DNA of 64,000 bases from Sipunculus nudus (taxonomy: Eukaryota; Annelida; Sipuncula; Golfingiida; Sipunculidae): assembly GCA_026874595.1 (NCBI GenBank), contig CM049316.1:51285676-51349675 (forward strand), written 5' to 3'. Below, piece after piece: positions 12,310 through 23,595 of the stretch (positions are counted from its first letter, which is position 1; each line of letters opens with the position of its first letter). The notes below the pieces were generated by a model. That model was given only the letters and a program-made list of their open reading frames with translations, was not told where the DNA came from and did no database searches. The translations under genes and the position numbers were made by a program.

Positions 12310-13024
12310 TGATACGATGTGGGGTTGGGGATGTCCCCACACTGTATCACAAGCAGTTGCTGATGCGCGTGGCTGACAATGTTCCAAGACCAATTTGATG
12401 ATAGAAGCCTTTATTCACAGGACAGAGTCTGGGCCAGTCTTTGCTGAGGCCCTGCAGTGCCCAGCTAGACATGGTCCCTCTCTCTCTCTGACTCTCAGCG
12501 CGCACTACAGATAGTTTTGTTACAGAGCTTTCACGTGACACATGAGACGTACATATCCATATTTCTGCATTTCGTCATAAAAGCTAAACCTTATTGGATG
12601 ACTCAAAGTAGGTCACAATTACATCAGAGTTATAAGTGTTCCTCCTACCTTTCGTGAGATCTGATTGGACAAAAGTTCTGTGGAAAATCCCAAGTCTGAC
12701 CTGACATGCATACAGTTATAGACTGACCTACAATGCTATTTCCAAACTCTATAAACATAATCTGCCTGCCTCATCATAGAACCAATTTAGAGCTAATTTG
12801 TGAGAGTACAATAAGGCTCTACAAACATACTGAATTACCATTAGATACTTGGTTGTCTGATGAACATTAATAATTCTTTGGCTCTGTCTGAATATCAGAA
12901 CAGACTGTAACCAAGATTGATTTTTATTGTTTCTGAATGATTTTAGATCTTAATTAATGAAATATTGAAATATTCCTTTAAATATGTGTTAAGTCACGTA
13001 TACACCCTTTCTCACTCCATAACA
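12310..13024 (-). repeat. 3' LTR (715 bp)
   Basis: Begins TGATACGATG and ends CCATAACA on the plus strand (TG...CA). Compared with the other LTR I see two substitutions (near 12585 and 12710) and one missing base (near 12780). The open frame inside both LTRs (12347-12541) is non-coding LTR sequence. Confidence 0.92.
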
Positions 13025-15860
13025 TATCCCTCTGGTATTCAGAATGAGGCTCCGGCCTCATCGGCTAAGTCAGAGAAAAATTAGTTATTTCAAGAAGGAT
13101 AACCGGAATGTAGATGACAGAAATACATGTGTAAAAATCAAGATATACAGCTTAAGTCTGCATTAACTGCAAGAACAGTAGCCATAATGTGAATAGAACT
13201 AGCTGGCACTAGTGACAGTGTGTTGGATATATGTCTGTAGAGAGTAAAGTATTACATCACTGAGGTGTAATAGATTGCACATATCAATATAGATGTGAAG
13301 TACATGAACATATGTCACAGTTCCAGATGTAACAATGTAAGGAATACAGTAGTGCATGTTTTAAATTGATATGAGTACAACAACAATGCTTAAGCTGTCC
13401 TAAATAAGCTGAGAACAACATATATAATTCTATAGCTATACCTATATGTTCTAAAGACAATTATTTTTGTGAATTGACAATCCTAAACATTATCTAGAAG
13501 ATAAAATGCTGATTTGTAATAAAATCATGAACAACATCGCAACTATGATGACATTATTTGACATCCTAATATAAGCAGCACAGCAGCAGATTATATATGT
13601 ATGACAGCATCTAAGTAGAATAAAAAAATATCTTAAGGGATATGAGTATAACATCATACACAGATTATACAAGTACTGTGCATACTGAATAAGCAATGGA
13701 ATAAGTCAAAGTATGTGAACCATTTGAACATACAGTAAGTGATGTTACATAAAGATGTTCTGTCGAACAGCAATATGCATTACCAATTATAAAAAGTGAA
13801 TTAGCAATGCCTGTAGCTAAACATATAATTCCTATGGAAAAAGTGATCATGAATTCCTAATCTGACAAAGTATATATACTCTGTGCCTACTAAGAGTTTA
13901 ACATATACATAGGTACATGACAATCTGCCCTGTGTGTTGATCAGTACCAATGATTCAAAATACATCTTGGCTTTCATACTTGGCATTGGGACAAGTTGAA
14001 TTGTGAATAATGGAAGGTTGATTTGCTACTCCTTTAGCAAAACACAACTGGTGTACCTTACCAGCGGATAAGTACATGACAGAATGAGGTCATTCCTAAC
14101 GATAGAGGAATGTTGTACATATATTCCCATTTATTACCCATTTTTGTGCATGAACAAGGCGAAATATGTGTGAAAACATGATGATAAATGAAATACTTCT
14201 CTGACAGTTGCAGGTATCGATCTAGACCATATGGATTTTGATGGTAATTTTATTGTGAGCTCATTATGTGTAAGATCAAACATACATCTGTAGAGTAATG
14301 ATTTAAATTACGAGTAATGTTAATGATCGAAATCCTTGTCACTCCACATCTTGGTTTATGGGTGATCAGTATCATGAATGCAGTGACCAGAATGCATTTG
14401 CTCATGAAACATGTCTGTCATAGTACGCGTAAATGTGAATTCCTATGAGAAGAATTCCTGTGCTAACCTACATATCTTGCCTGGCATTTCCAGCTATTAA
14501 TGAGGTTAACCAAATCAAACCCTTGTTTGAGGCAATGATGTGACCACAGGTCAGTGCATTATTGATTTTAGGAGTCATCAAACTCCCCAGTTTGTCCAAT
14601 TCCCTATATATTGGGGCTTCCCAAGAACCCGTGTTTGAGGACCAAACTGTGACAATTGAAAATAAGCATCGCATTGTGCTTTGGTGACACAATGTGCTAC
14701 CATTCCATTAAATTTATAGCCAGGAGAGCATTTCGATACCTCTGATTTGGTATGGACCAACACATGAGAAAATCTCAATATAAATGAATGCTAACATGCT
14801 GATGGTTTTGCATATTGCTCTACTCTAGGAATTATTGAATTTAAATCAATACAATCATTTGTGACATTGCATATTAATGTCTGAGATAGACATTACTTGA
14901 TCAAATCTAATATTGACAGTTCTACACCTTTTGCTGTGGTCTTGTAAACTCATTCCTAACCATATCAATAAGACTGACACACTATAAATTATATCATATT
15001 ACAACTATGACACAGCAAGAAGAGAAAGTTACAGAACATAACATATATATATATTTTTTTTGTATTACAACATATACATGCAAAATATTCTGAAATGCCC
15101 CAAATTTACATTGGGCATGTAAAATTCAGAGTCTCTGGTTTTGTTTTTCATTACCTCAGGAAGTCTCGTCATCTTTGGGTCTTAAGTTGTCTTCTCAGCT
15201 GACTTGGTTTTCTTTTTTTCTTTCTGGAGTCATGGTATGGAAGGTGATGCAGAAGATAGCGACATAACAGCGAGTCTGCACCTAGCAGTTGCAGGAACAC
15301 AGCGAGGACTTGTTGTCACACAAAACACAGTGCACGTGGTATGGCCAGTATTATTGTTGACATAGGCCCGAAGCTGGCTTGTCCCGATATTGATTTTTTT
15401 TGGTGTGGCTGGTCCGAAACAATGATGATCTTAGGTTGAGATATCACAGCACTTTTTTTTTAGCGAAAAAAGTCATTTTAGCAACTTTAAGTCACTGTTA
15501 AAGCATTATGCTGATTTACAGTGTCCTTTTGGTTTAAAGATACAGAGAGGTCTTTGATCCTCTCAAGCAGAGCACTAAGAAACTGCAGCCAAGTTAAAGT
15601 TTGAAGAGAGAGTTCATAGCAAAGTTTTATACCTTCAGCAGCAGAGTGGACATTCTTGATGTTAGACTGTGATGCTGTACCTGGGTGAGGTTCTGGTGCA
15701 TGGGTTGGAAGACCAGTCAATGGCACCTGTGGCTGTGAGGGGGGGGGATCTTCATTCTTCACTCCAGCTGGCAGCATTGTTGGTTTTCCTGGTGCTGATG
15801 TGCTGGAAGTGAATCCTGGTTCATCCACCAAAATGATACAGGACCCGGTCTCCACCAAAA
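13025..15860 (-). other. Internal region of the LTR element, no recognisable pol
   Basis: Mostly AT-rich with no long open frame. The only stretch with some coding appearance is at 15487-15860 on the minus strand (rich in Pro/Thr, then ELSLQTLTWLQFLSALLERI), right after the 5' LTR where gag would start. It matches nothing I recognise and could be leader sequence or a gag remnant. A GAGGCTCCGGCCTC palindrome lies at 13045-13058. Confidence 0.4.
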
Positions 15861-16576
15861 TGATACGATGTGGGGTTGGGGATGTCCCCACACTGTATCA
15901 CAAGCAGTTGCTGATGCGCGTGGCTGACAATGTTCCAAGACCAATTTGATGATAGAAGCCTTTATTCACAGGACAGAGTCTGGGCCAGTCTTTGCTGAGG
16001 CCCTGCAGTGCCCAGCTAGACATGGTCCCTCTCTCTCTCTGACTCTCAGCGCGCACTACAGATAGTTTTGTTACAGAGCTTTCACGTGACACATGAGACG
16101 TACATATCCATATTTCTGCATTTCGTCATAAAAGCTTAACCTTATTGGATGACTCAAAGTAGGTCACAATTACATCAGAGTTATAAGTGTTCCTCCTACC
16201 TTTCGTGAGATCTGATTGGACAAAAGTTCTGTGGAAAATCCCAAGTCTGACCTGACAAGCATACAGTTATAGACTGACCTACAATGCTATTTCCAAACTC
16301 TATAAACATAATCTGCCTGCCTCATCATAGAAACCAATTTAGAGCTAATTTGTGAGAGTACAATAAGGCTCTACAAACATACTGAATTACCATTAGATAC
16401 TTGGTTGTCTGATGAACATTAATAATTCTTTGGCTCTGTCTGAATATCAGAACAGACTGTAACCAAGATTGATTTTTATTGTTTCTGAATGATTTTAGAT
16501 CTTAATTAATGAAATATTGAAATATTCCTTTAAATATGTGTTAAGTCACGTATACACCCTTTCTCACTCCATAACA
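15861..16576 (-). repeat. 5' LTR (716 bp)
   Basis: Same limits (TGATACGATG ... CCATAACA) and almost identical to 12310-13024. The few differences imply recent insertion. Downstream on the minus strand, CCACCAAAATGATAC occurs twice (about 15820 and 15852), so the LTR edge and primer site look partly duplicated. Confidence 0.92.
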
Positions 16577-16734
16577 AAATTACAAAATAAATATGACAGG
16601 AGTCCAACCAATGATATTTTTCATAGAATATGAAATAAATTAATAAAATATTAATTATTATATACTTAAAATGTTTTATAAATTCTTGGGTTTGATTAAA
16701 GGCCAGCTTGGTAAATATAGTACAATTGAGGCCA

Positions 16735-17030
16735 GCCTAGGAGTAGATTAGGATTCTGATCTGGGCTTGTCCAGTTTAAAATCAGTCCACCACAGGACTG
16801 TAAACTTGACCGGCCCAGATCAAAATTCTAATCTGGGCTGGCCCAGTTCAAAATCAGTACAGACCAGATTTAAATCCTGAAGTCTTCACCACTGGATTGT
16901 AATCTGAACTGGCCCAGATCAAAACTTTAATCTGGGCCAGACCAGTTTTAAACTGGTCTGGCCCAGATTAGAATTTTGATCAGGGCTGGCCCAGTTTTAA
17001 ATTGGTCCAGATTTTTTATCAGGGACTCAA
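16735..17030. repeat. GGCCCAG/CTGGGCC foldback cluster (copy A)
   Basis: Alternating CTGGGCC and GGCCCAG motifs make a complex inverted repeat. The centre (about 16930-16970) is nearly perfect: 20-bp arms beginning AATCTGGGCCAGACCAGTTT with a one-base spacer, extended by imperfect arms to about 50 bp each side. Also present in copy B (about 19678-19925). Confidence 0.8.
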
Positions 17031-17043
17031 CATATATATTATT

Positions 17044-18017
17044 AACTATATATTTCTTGGCACCGCAAGTGCCATAGTATCCCCAGACAATTAACCCCCC
17101 CCCCCCCTTTAAGAATAGGCCCCTGTCTTCAGCAACAATTAATATCAGACCACACTCACAGAAAAGGTCACTCTCATAGAAAAGATCGTGACCCCTATTT
17201 CACTATACATCATCCCCTAACCCATGTCTATGTATATGCATAATATAAAAGAAATCTGTCCATTAGTTTTTGACTTGTAATGCTCACAATACTGTTATGT
17301 GGCAATGATGGGGTATTAAACGGCACGAAAACAAGTAAAAGAATAACTGGTGGCGCTATCAATATCCAGTACATGACAACACTATCCAAGATCTTCGGTC
17401 AAGTTGATTTTTGGACCAATCAATGCATCCCTTGTTGAGATATTAATGATTTTGTGGGATTTTCACAATATATGGCAATAATCAAGGTCAAGGACACTCT
17501 CATAGGAAAGGTCATGACCCCAATTTAAATAAACATCATCCCATACCCATATCTATGTATATGCAGTATATTAAAGAAATCTGTCCATTAGTTTTTGACT
17601 TATAATGCTCACAGTACTGTCAAGTAGCAATTTTGGTGGTATTAAATGGCACAAAAACAAGTAAAGAATAATAGGTGGCGCCACCAGTTTCTGGAACATG
17701 ACAACCCTACCAATGATCTTCCATCAACTTGATTCTGGGATCAATCCATGCAAGATTTCTTGAGATATTTACTAATTTGTGTGATTTTCCCCAAAACTGG
17801 ACTTATTCAAGATCAAGGACACTCTCCTAGTCAAGGTCATGACCTCATTTTAAATAGGCTTCGCCCTCTCACCCATATCTATACATATACCAAGTTTGGT
17901 AAAGATCTGTGAAAAATTTTTTGAGTTATCGCGCCAACAAGATTTATATGCGGCGGCGGCAGAAGCGGCGGGACCGGTATGAAAACATAGTATCACCCAA
18001 CTTTGTCTGGGGATACA
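17044..18017 (+). mobile_element. Family F element, copy F1
   Basis: Non-autonomous repeat of 0.97 kb. 5' hairpin GGCAC-CGCAA-GTGCC at 17059-17073, then GTATCCCCAGACAA at 17077-17090, whose inverted copy TTGTCTGGGGATAC ends the element at 18003-18016 inside a terminal hairpin (17990-18016). The core has two to three units of about 330 bp containing GGTGGCGC.A(C/T)C and AAGGTCATGACC. A poly-C tract sits near the 5' end and a (CGG)n-like stretch near the 3' end. No coding capacity. Confidence 0.75.
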
Positions 18018-19677
18018 AATATATGTATTTTTTTTTATTTTATAATATGTATACAGTTGAAATATAACTAATGCCCCCACGCCTCAGATACAAGGACTTG
18101 GTGGAGGTGGTGGGGGTATAATGATGGGATTAAAGTTTAACATCTGCAATATTACACCACTAAATATATGTTGCTTTCAAATTTCAGACTTAATGTATAT
18201 TTATTTTTACCACATGAATATATCTTTTAAATTTGCAAAACAATAAATATCTATAAATGATACTAGATTCAGATTTCACAATTTTAAATTGTGCCTTTAT
18301 TAATCCAAAATTTGCTTCATATTTTATAAATGTATGCATACTGATGGGTTTAATTTTATTTTAATTTGTTAAAATCATTTAAAAGAAAAATTGAATTCTT
18401 TTAAAATGCTACATTAACACAACATTGATTTGAATTACTTTTCAAAGAAAATTTTGTATATTGGAGTGGAAACAGCATTACAATTAAGGGACAGTGCAAA
18501 CAATTACAATAACTGCTTAACACTTAGTAGGGAGGGTTTGGGGGGGCCTTAATATGAGAATAACTGTACACCTGTCACAGCAGGGGATCTCCCCCAGTGA
18601 CTGTAACAAATCAGGAACCCTGGCATAGCATACTTCCAGTGACCAGAAGCGAGTTGCCTGCATCTGGACAAAGCAAGTGACTACAATAGAGTCAGCTGAG
18701 CTAAAAATCCAGGTTGTGCCAACAGTATGCAGGGACTGATAAAACAATCATGATCAATATGCATGCAAAGAATCATGGTGATCAATGCATTAGTGATTCT
18801 GATACTGAAACTTTTGTATCAAATTTGTAATTATTCTGGGGGTACTTTCGAGTCTCAGAGCTTGAAGGATATGAGTACAACATATGAAACTTGTTTTTAA
18901 CTGGAAGGTTTTTATACCTTGGAATTCATTAGAACGTGTGTGTAAACAAAAAAGTGTGTATGTAACAAAGTGCATTTATCAGTGAAGGTTGCACATGTTT
19001 CATTATATATATATATGCACCTTTTGTGTAATATTGTATTGAATTTTCATCTACTGTTATATCATTGTAAAATTGTTGATTCTCCGCTCAGTGAAGGAAA
19101 TAAAGGTTACAACAAATGTTACAACAATTCACCTACTTTCAATGACTCGGATGTTTTAGGGCTTTATTCCTTAATATGTAGTATGTTATAAGTTCTAAGT
19201 CCAATGTTACAATATGTACAATCTTTTTAATGGGTGACTGGGGGTGGGGGAAGACCACAGACCAACTTATAATAAATGATAAATAACTTTAAATAACAAA
19301 TAAAATTTTGAACTAACAGGTCTTGGATCACAAGCTTAACATTGAGTAATATATATATTAATAAATTTGTTTTAGTTTGTTGAATTAACGCACATGTTTT
19401 ACAAGCTATATTTGTAGTTTTTAGCTGTAAAATACCAATGTTTAACATAATTATTTTATAATTATATTTGAGACATTTCACATAAGTGGTAAAATTACAA
19501 AATAAATATGACAGGAGTCCAACCAATGATATTTTTCATAGAATATGAAATAAATTAATAAAATATTAATTATTATATACTTAAAATGTTTTATAAATTC
19601 TTGGGTTTGATTAAAGGCCAGCTAGGTAAATATAGTATAATTGAAGCCAGCCTAGGAGTAGATTAGGATTCTGATCT

Positions 19678-19925
19678 GGGCTTGTCCAGTTTAAAATCAG
19701 TCCACCACAGGACTGTAAACTTGACCGGCCCAGATCAAAATTCTAATCTGGGCTGGCCCAGTTCAAAATCAGTACAGACCAGATTTAAATCCTGAAGTCT
19801 TCACCACTGGATTGTAATCTGAACTGGCCCAGATCAAAACTTTAATCTGGGCCAGACCAGTTTTAAACTGGTCTGGCCCAGATTAGAATTTTGATCTGGG
19901 CTGGCCCAGTTTTAAATTGGTCCAG
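19678..19925. repeat. GGCCCAG/CTGGGCC foldback cluster (copy B)
   Basis: Duplicate of 16735-17030, with the same central palindrome at about 19849-19889. One difference is TGATCTGGG here against TGATCAGGG in copy A. Confidence 0.8.
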
Positions 19926-19957
19926 ATTCTTATCAGGGACTCGACATATATATTATT

Positions 19958-20931
19958 AACTATATATTTCTTGGCACCGCAAGTGCCATAGTATCCCCAG
20001 ACAATTAATCCCCCCCCCCCCTTTAAGAATAGGCCCCTGTCTTCAGCAACAATTAATATCAGACCACACTCATAGAAAAGGTCACTCTCATAGAAAAGAT
20101 CGTGACCCCTATTTCACTATACATCATCCCCTAACCCATGTCTATGTATATGCATAATATAAAAGAAATCTGTCCATTAGTTTTTGACTTATAATGCTCA
20201 CAATACTGTTATGTGGCAATGATGGGGTATTAAACGGCACGAAAACAAGTAAAAGAATAACTGGTGGCGCTATCAATATCCAGTACATGACAACACTATC
20301 CAAGATCTTCGGTCAAGTTGATTTTTGGACCAATCAATGCATCCCTTGTTGAGATATTAATGATTTTGTGGGATTTTCACAATATATGGCAATAATCAAG
20401 GTCAAGGACACTCTCATAGGAAAGGTCATGACCCCAATTTAAATAAACATCATCCCATACCCATATCTATGTATATGCAGTATATTAAAGAAATCTGTCC
20501 ATTAGTTTTTGACTTATAATGCTCACAGTACTGTCAAGTAGCAATTTTGGTGGTATTAAACGGCACAAAAACAAGTAAAGAATAATAGGTGGCGCCACCA
20601 GTTTCTGGAACATGACAACCCTACCAATGATCTTCCATCAACTTGATTCTGGGATCAATCCATGCAAGATTTCTTGAGATATTTACTAATTTGTGTGATT
20701 TTCCCCAAAACTGGACTTATTCAAGATCAAGGACACTCTCCTAGTCAAGGTCATGACCTCATTTTAAATAGGTTTCGCCCTCTCACCCATATCTATACAT
20801 ATACCAAGTTTGGTAAAGATCTGTGAAAAATTTTTTGAGTTATCGCGCCAACAAGATTTATATGCGGCGGCGGCAGAAGCGGCGGGACCGGTATGAAAAC
20901 ATAGTATCACCCAACTTTGTCTGGGGATACA
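19958..20931 (+). mobile_element. Family F element, copy F2 (duplicate of F1)
   Basis: Same termini and core as F1; present because of the segmental duplication, so not an independent insertion. Confidence 0.75.
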
Positions 20932-21788
20932 AATATATGTATTTTTTTTATTTTATAATATGTATACAGTTGAAATATAACTAATGCCCCCACGCCTCAG
21001 ATACAAGGACTTGGTGGAGGTGGTGGGGGTATAATGATGGGATTAAAGTTTAACATCTGCAATATTACACCACTAAATATATGTTGCTTTCAAATTTCAG
21101 ACTTAATGTATATTTATTTTTACCACATGAATATATCTTTTAAATTTGCAAAACAATAAATATCTATAAATGATACTAGATTCAGATTTCACAATTTTAA
21201 TTGTGCCTTTATTAATCCAAAATTTGCTTCATATTTTATAAATGTATGCATACTGATGGGTTTAATTTTATTTTTAATTTGTTAAAATCATTTAAAAGAA
21301 AAATTGAATTCTTTAAAAATGCTACATTAACACAACATTGATTTGAATTACTTTTCAAAGAAAATTTTGTATATTGGAGTGGAAACAGCAATACAATTAA
21401 GGGACAGTGCAAACAATTACAATAACTGCATAACACTTAGTGGGGAGGGTTTGGGGGGCCTTAATATGAGAATAACTGTACACCTGTCACAGCAGGGGAT
21501 CTCCCCCAGTGACTGTAACAAATCAGGAACCCTGGCATAGCATACTTCCAGTGACCAGAAGCCAGTTGCCTGCATCTGGACAAAGCAAGTGACTACAATA
21601 GAGTCAGCTGAGCTAAAAATCCAGGTTGTGCCAACAGTATGCAGGGACTGATAAAACAATCATGATCAATATGCATGCAAAGAATCATGGTGATCAATGC
21701 ATTAGTGATTCTGATACTGAAACTTTTGTATCAAATTTGTAATTATTCTGGGGGTACTTTCGAGTCCCAGAGCTTGAAGGATATGAGT

Positions 21789-22600
21789 AACAGAGACCTA
21801 ATTTCAGGTTTCAAAGGAGATTTTTCATGGACCTCCCAGGATGTCAAGTTACAAGATTCTTGGTCCAGCAGCTGAGCAAAAAACTCTAGATTTGATTGAA
21901 GTTTTTAGAAGACCATGTCACTGTCAGGCACTCCAGAGATTATGTTAATGTGTATTATTATACTTTGATCTGCTCATCTCCATTTTCTTCCTCTTTTAGA
22001 ATTTACATGCATATTACAGTCACTTATTTGAGATACCTCCTGCATCTTTTCAGCTGAGCGCCATGACCCACAGGTCCCATGTTATTTGTTTCCAAATCCT
22101 TTGGCGTCCACACCAGTTTGAAACTTTATCACATGGTGGAACAACAATCAAGGTGTTGTTGTTCCACTGAAGTGCCGTTTCATTTAATTTGATGGGTGAC
22201 AATAAATATTTCAATCCTTAAACTTACACCAATTAAGGGTATGTAAAATGACAGAGGGCCGGTTAAACAGTAAAGCCTTAATTAAAGATGCACAGGTGGA
22301 CACAGTGCAAAAAGGACTGCAGGTAGCGCCACCAATCTTTGTCAGGCACAAGTTCTCATGTGACCTAATAATTGCCAGGTTTCAGAAAGATAGGTCCAAG
22401 GTATAAGAACCTATCAAGACCTGTGAAAGTGTGAAATTGGAACTTCCAGGCCCTTCTGGTTTAGAGTTGTGCCCTGTTAAAGGACAGACAGATGGGAAAG
22501 TGGACAAAAACAAAGAGAGATTGTTAAAGCTCAAATGACTTTCAGTCTGCTGAGCTATAAATAACTCGACATGTAATGGGTATTTATTTTATTTAATTAT
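21789..22600. repeat. Family C/D fragments
   Basis: 21789-21890 continues a family C copy (minus orientation). At 22050-22085 lies a reversed family D 5' terminus (CAGCTGAGCGCCATGACCCA). 22250-22556 is the 3' part of another copy in plus orientation, with GTAGCGCCACC, GGACAGACAGATGG and the terminal hairpin at 22528-22556 (AGCTCAAATGACT ... AGTCTGCTGAGCT). Confidence 0.65.
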
Positions 22601-22680
22601 CTGATAATGTGCTCACCAAAATAAATAAAAGAATCAGGGTTGTATGTCAGTGTACCCTTATTTCATGTTTCTTCTGAGGT

Positions 22681-22686
22681 TTTATT
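22681..22686 (-). terminator. Candidate polyadenylation signal AATAAA of the zinc-finger gene
   Basis: Minus-strand AATAAA just beyond the minisatellite, about 890 bp after the stop codon. It is the first canonical signal I find downstream of the coding exon; another lies near 22586. Confidence 0.4.
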
Positions 22687-22732
22687 AGGACTTGTCTCAA
22701 ACACTGATACAGTAGATTCTTAGTGACCAGTC

Positions 22733-23595
22733 TATTGGTAACAGCTGCTACTCACAGGTTTATCAACCAATGGTAACAACTGCTCCTCACTAGTTTATCA
22801 ACCAATGGTTACAGCTGCTCTTCACTGTTTATCAACCAATGGTGACAGCTGCTTCTCACATATTTATCAACCAATGGTAACAGCTGCTCTTCAGTGGTTT
22901 ATCAACTAAAGGAAGCTGCTACTCCTCACTGGTTTATCAACCAATGGTAACAACTGCTCTTCACTGTTTAGCAACCAATGGTAACAGCTGCTTCTCACTG
23001 ATTTATCAACCAATGGTAACAGCTGCTCTTAACTGGTTTATCAACCTATGGTAACAGCTGCTCCTCACTGGTTAATCAACCAATGGTAACAGCTGCTCTT
23101 CAGTGGTTTATCAACTAAAGGTAACAGCTGCTCCTCACTGGTTTATCAACAAATAGTAACAGCTGCTCCTCACTGGTTTATCAACCAATGGTTACAGCTG
23201 CTTCTCACTGGTTTATCAACCATAGGTAAAGCTGCTCCTCACTGGTTTATCAACCAATGGTAACAGTTGCTCCTCACTGGTTTATCAACCAAAGGTAACA
23301 GCTGCTCCTCACTGGTTTATCAACCAATGGTAACAACTGCTCCTCACTGGTATACCAACCAATGGTAACAGCTGGTCCTCACTGGTTTATCAACCAATGG
23401 TTACAAATGCTCCATACTGGTTTATCAACCAATGGTAACAGCTGCTCCTCACTGGTTTATCAACCAATGGCAACAGCTGCTCCTCGCTGGTTTATCAACC
23501 AATGGTTACAAATGCTCCATACTGGTTTATCAACCAAAGGCAACAGCTGCTCCTCACTGGTTAATCAACCAATGGTTAAAGTTGGTCCTCAGTGG
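22733..23595. repeat. 35-bp minisatellite, about 25 units
   Basis: Tandem units of the form CTGGTTTATCAACCAATGG plus TAACAGCTGCTCCTCA, with single-base variants and some 33-34 bp units. The array ends inside the last codons of the zinc-finger gene. Open frames across it are products of the repeat. Confidence 0.92.

Larger units (their letters stand above)
12310..16576 (-). mobile_element. Non-autonomous LTR retrotransposon, young
   Basis: Two direct LTRs (12310-13024 and 15861-16576) flank 2.84 kb. The target-site duplication is AAAT (12306-12309 and 16577-16580). Orientation is minus: the LTRs hold TGTGAATAAAGGC on that strand (polyadenylation signal) and start TGTTATGGAG. A short purine-rich AGAGGGATA lies just before the 3' LTR (13025-13033), and TGGTGGAGACCGGG, a primer-binding-site candidate, lies three bases after the 5' LTR. 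No protease, RT, RNase H or integrase is readable inside, so it is LARD/TRIM-like and must borrow its enzymes. Confidence 0.88.
11691..18875 (+). repeat. Tandem duplication copy A (split by an LTR element)
   Basis: 11691-12309 plus 16577-18875 (about 2.9 kb without the insertion) matches 18876-21788 nearly base for base. It starts in the LINE ORF2 C-terminus (TACAACATATGAAAC) and ends in a family C fragment (GAAGGATATGAGTA). Contents: LINE 3' end, AT-rich spacer, GGCCCAG palindrome cluster, element F1, further repeat sequence. Confidence 0.93.
18876..21788 (+). repeat. Tandem duplication copy B (intact, empty site)
   Basis: Direct adjacent copy of the 2.9-kb unit. The junction with copy A is at GATATGAGTA|CAACATATG (about 18874-18876), with only one to three bases shared between the ends. 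It preserves the unoccupied target of the LTR element at 19488-19502 (GGTAAAATTACAAAAT). Confidence 0.93.

Noticed and set aside
12347-12541. Identical 64-residue ORFs here and at 15898-16092
   Set aside because: They are the same LTR sequence present twice; no coding signature.
22733-23595. Regular 35-bp repeats could suggest a CRISPR array
   Set aside because: No alternation of fixed repeats and unique spacers; the units are contiguous variants of one sequence in a eukaryotic gene's 3' UTR.
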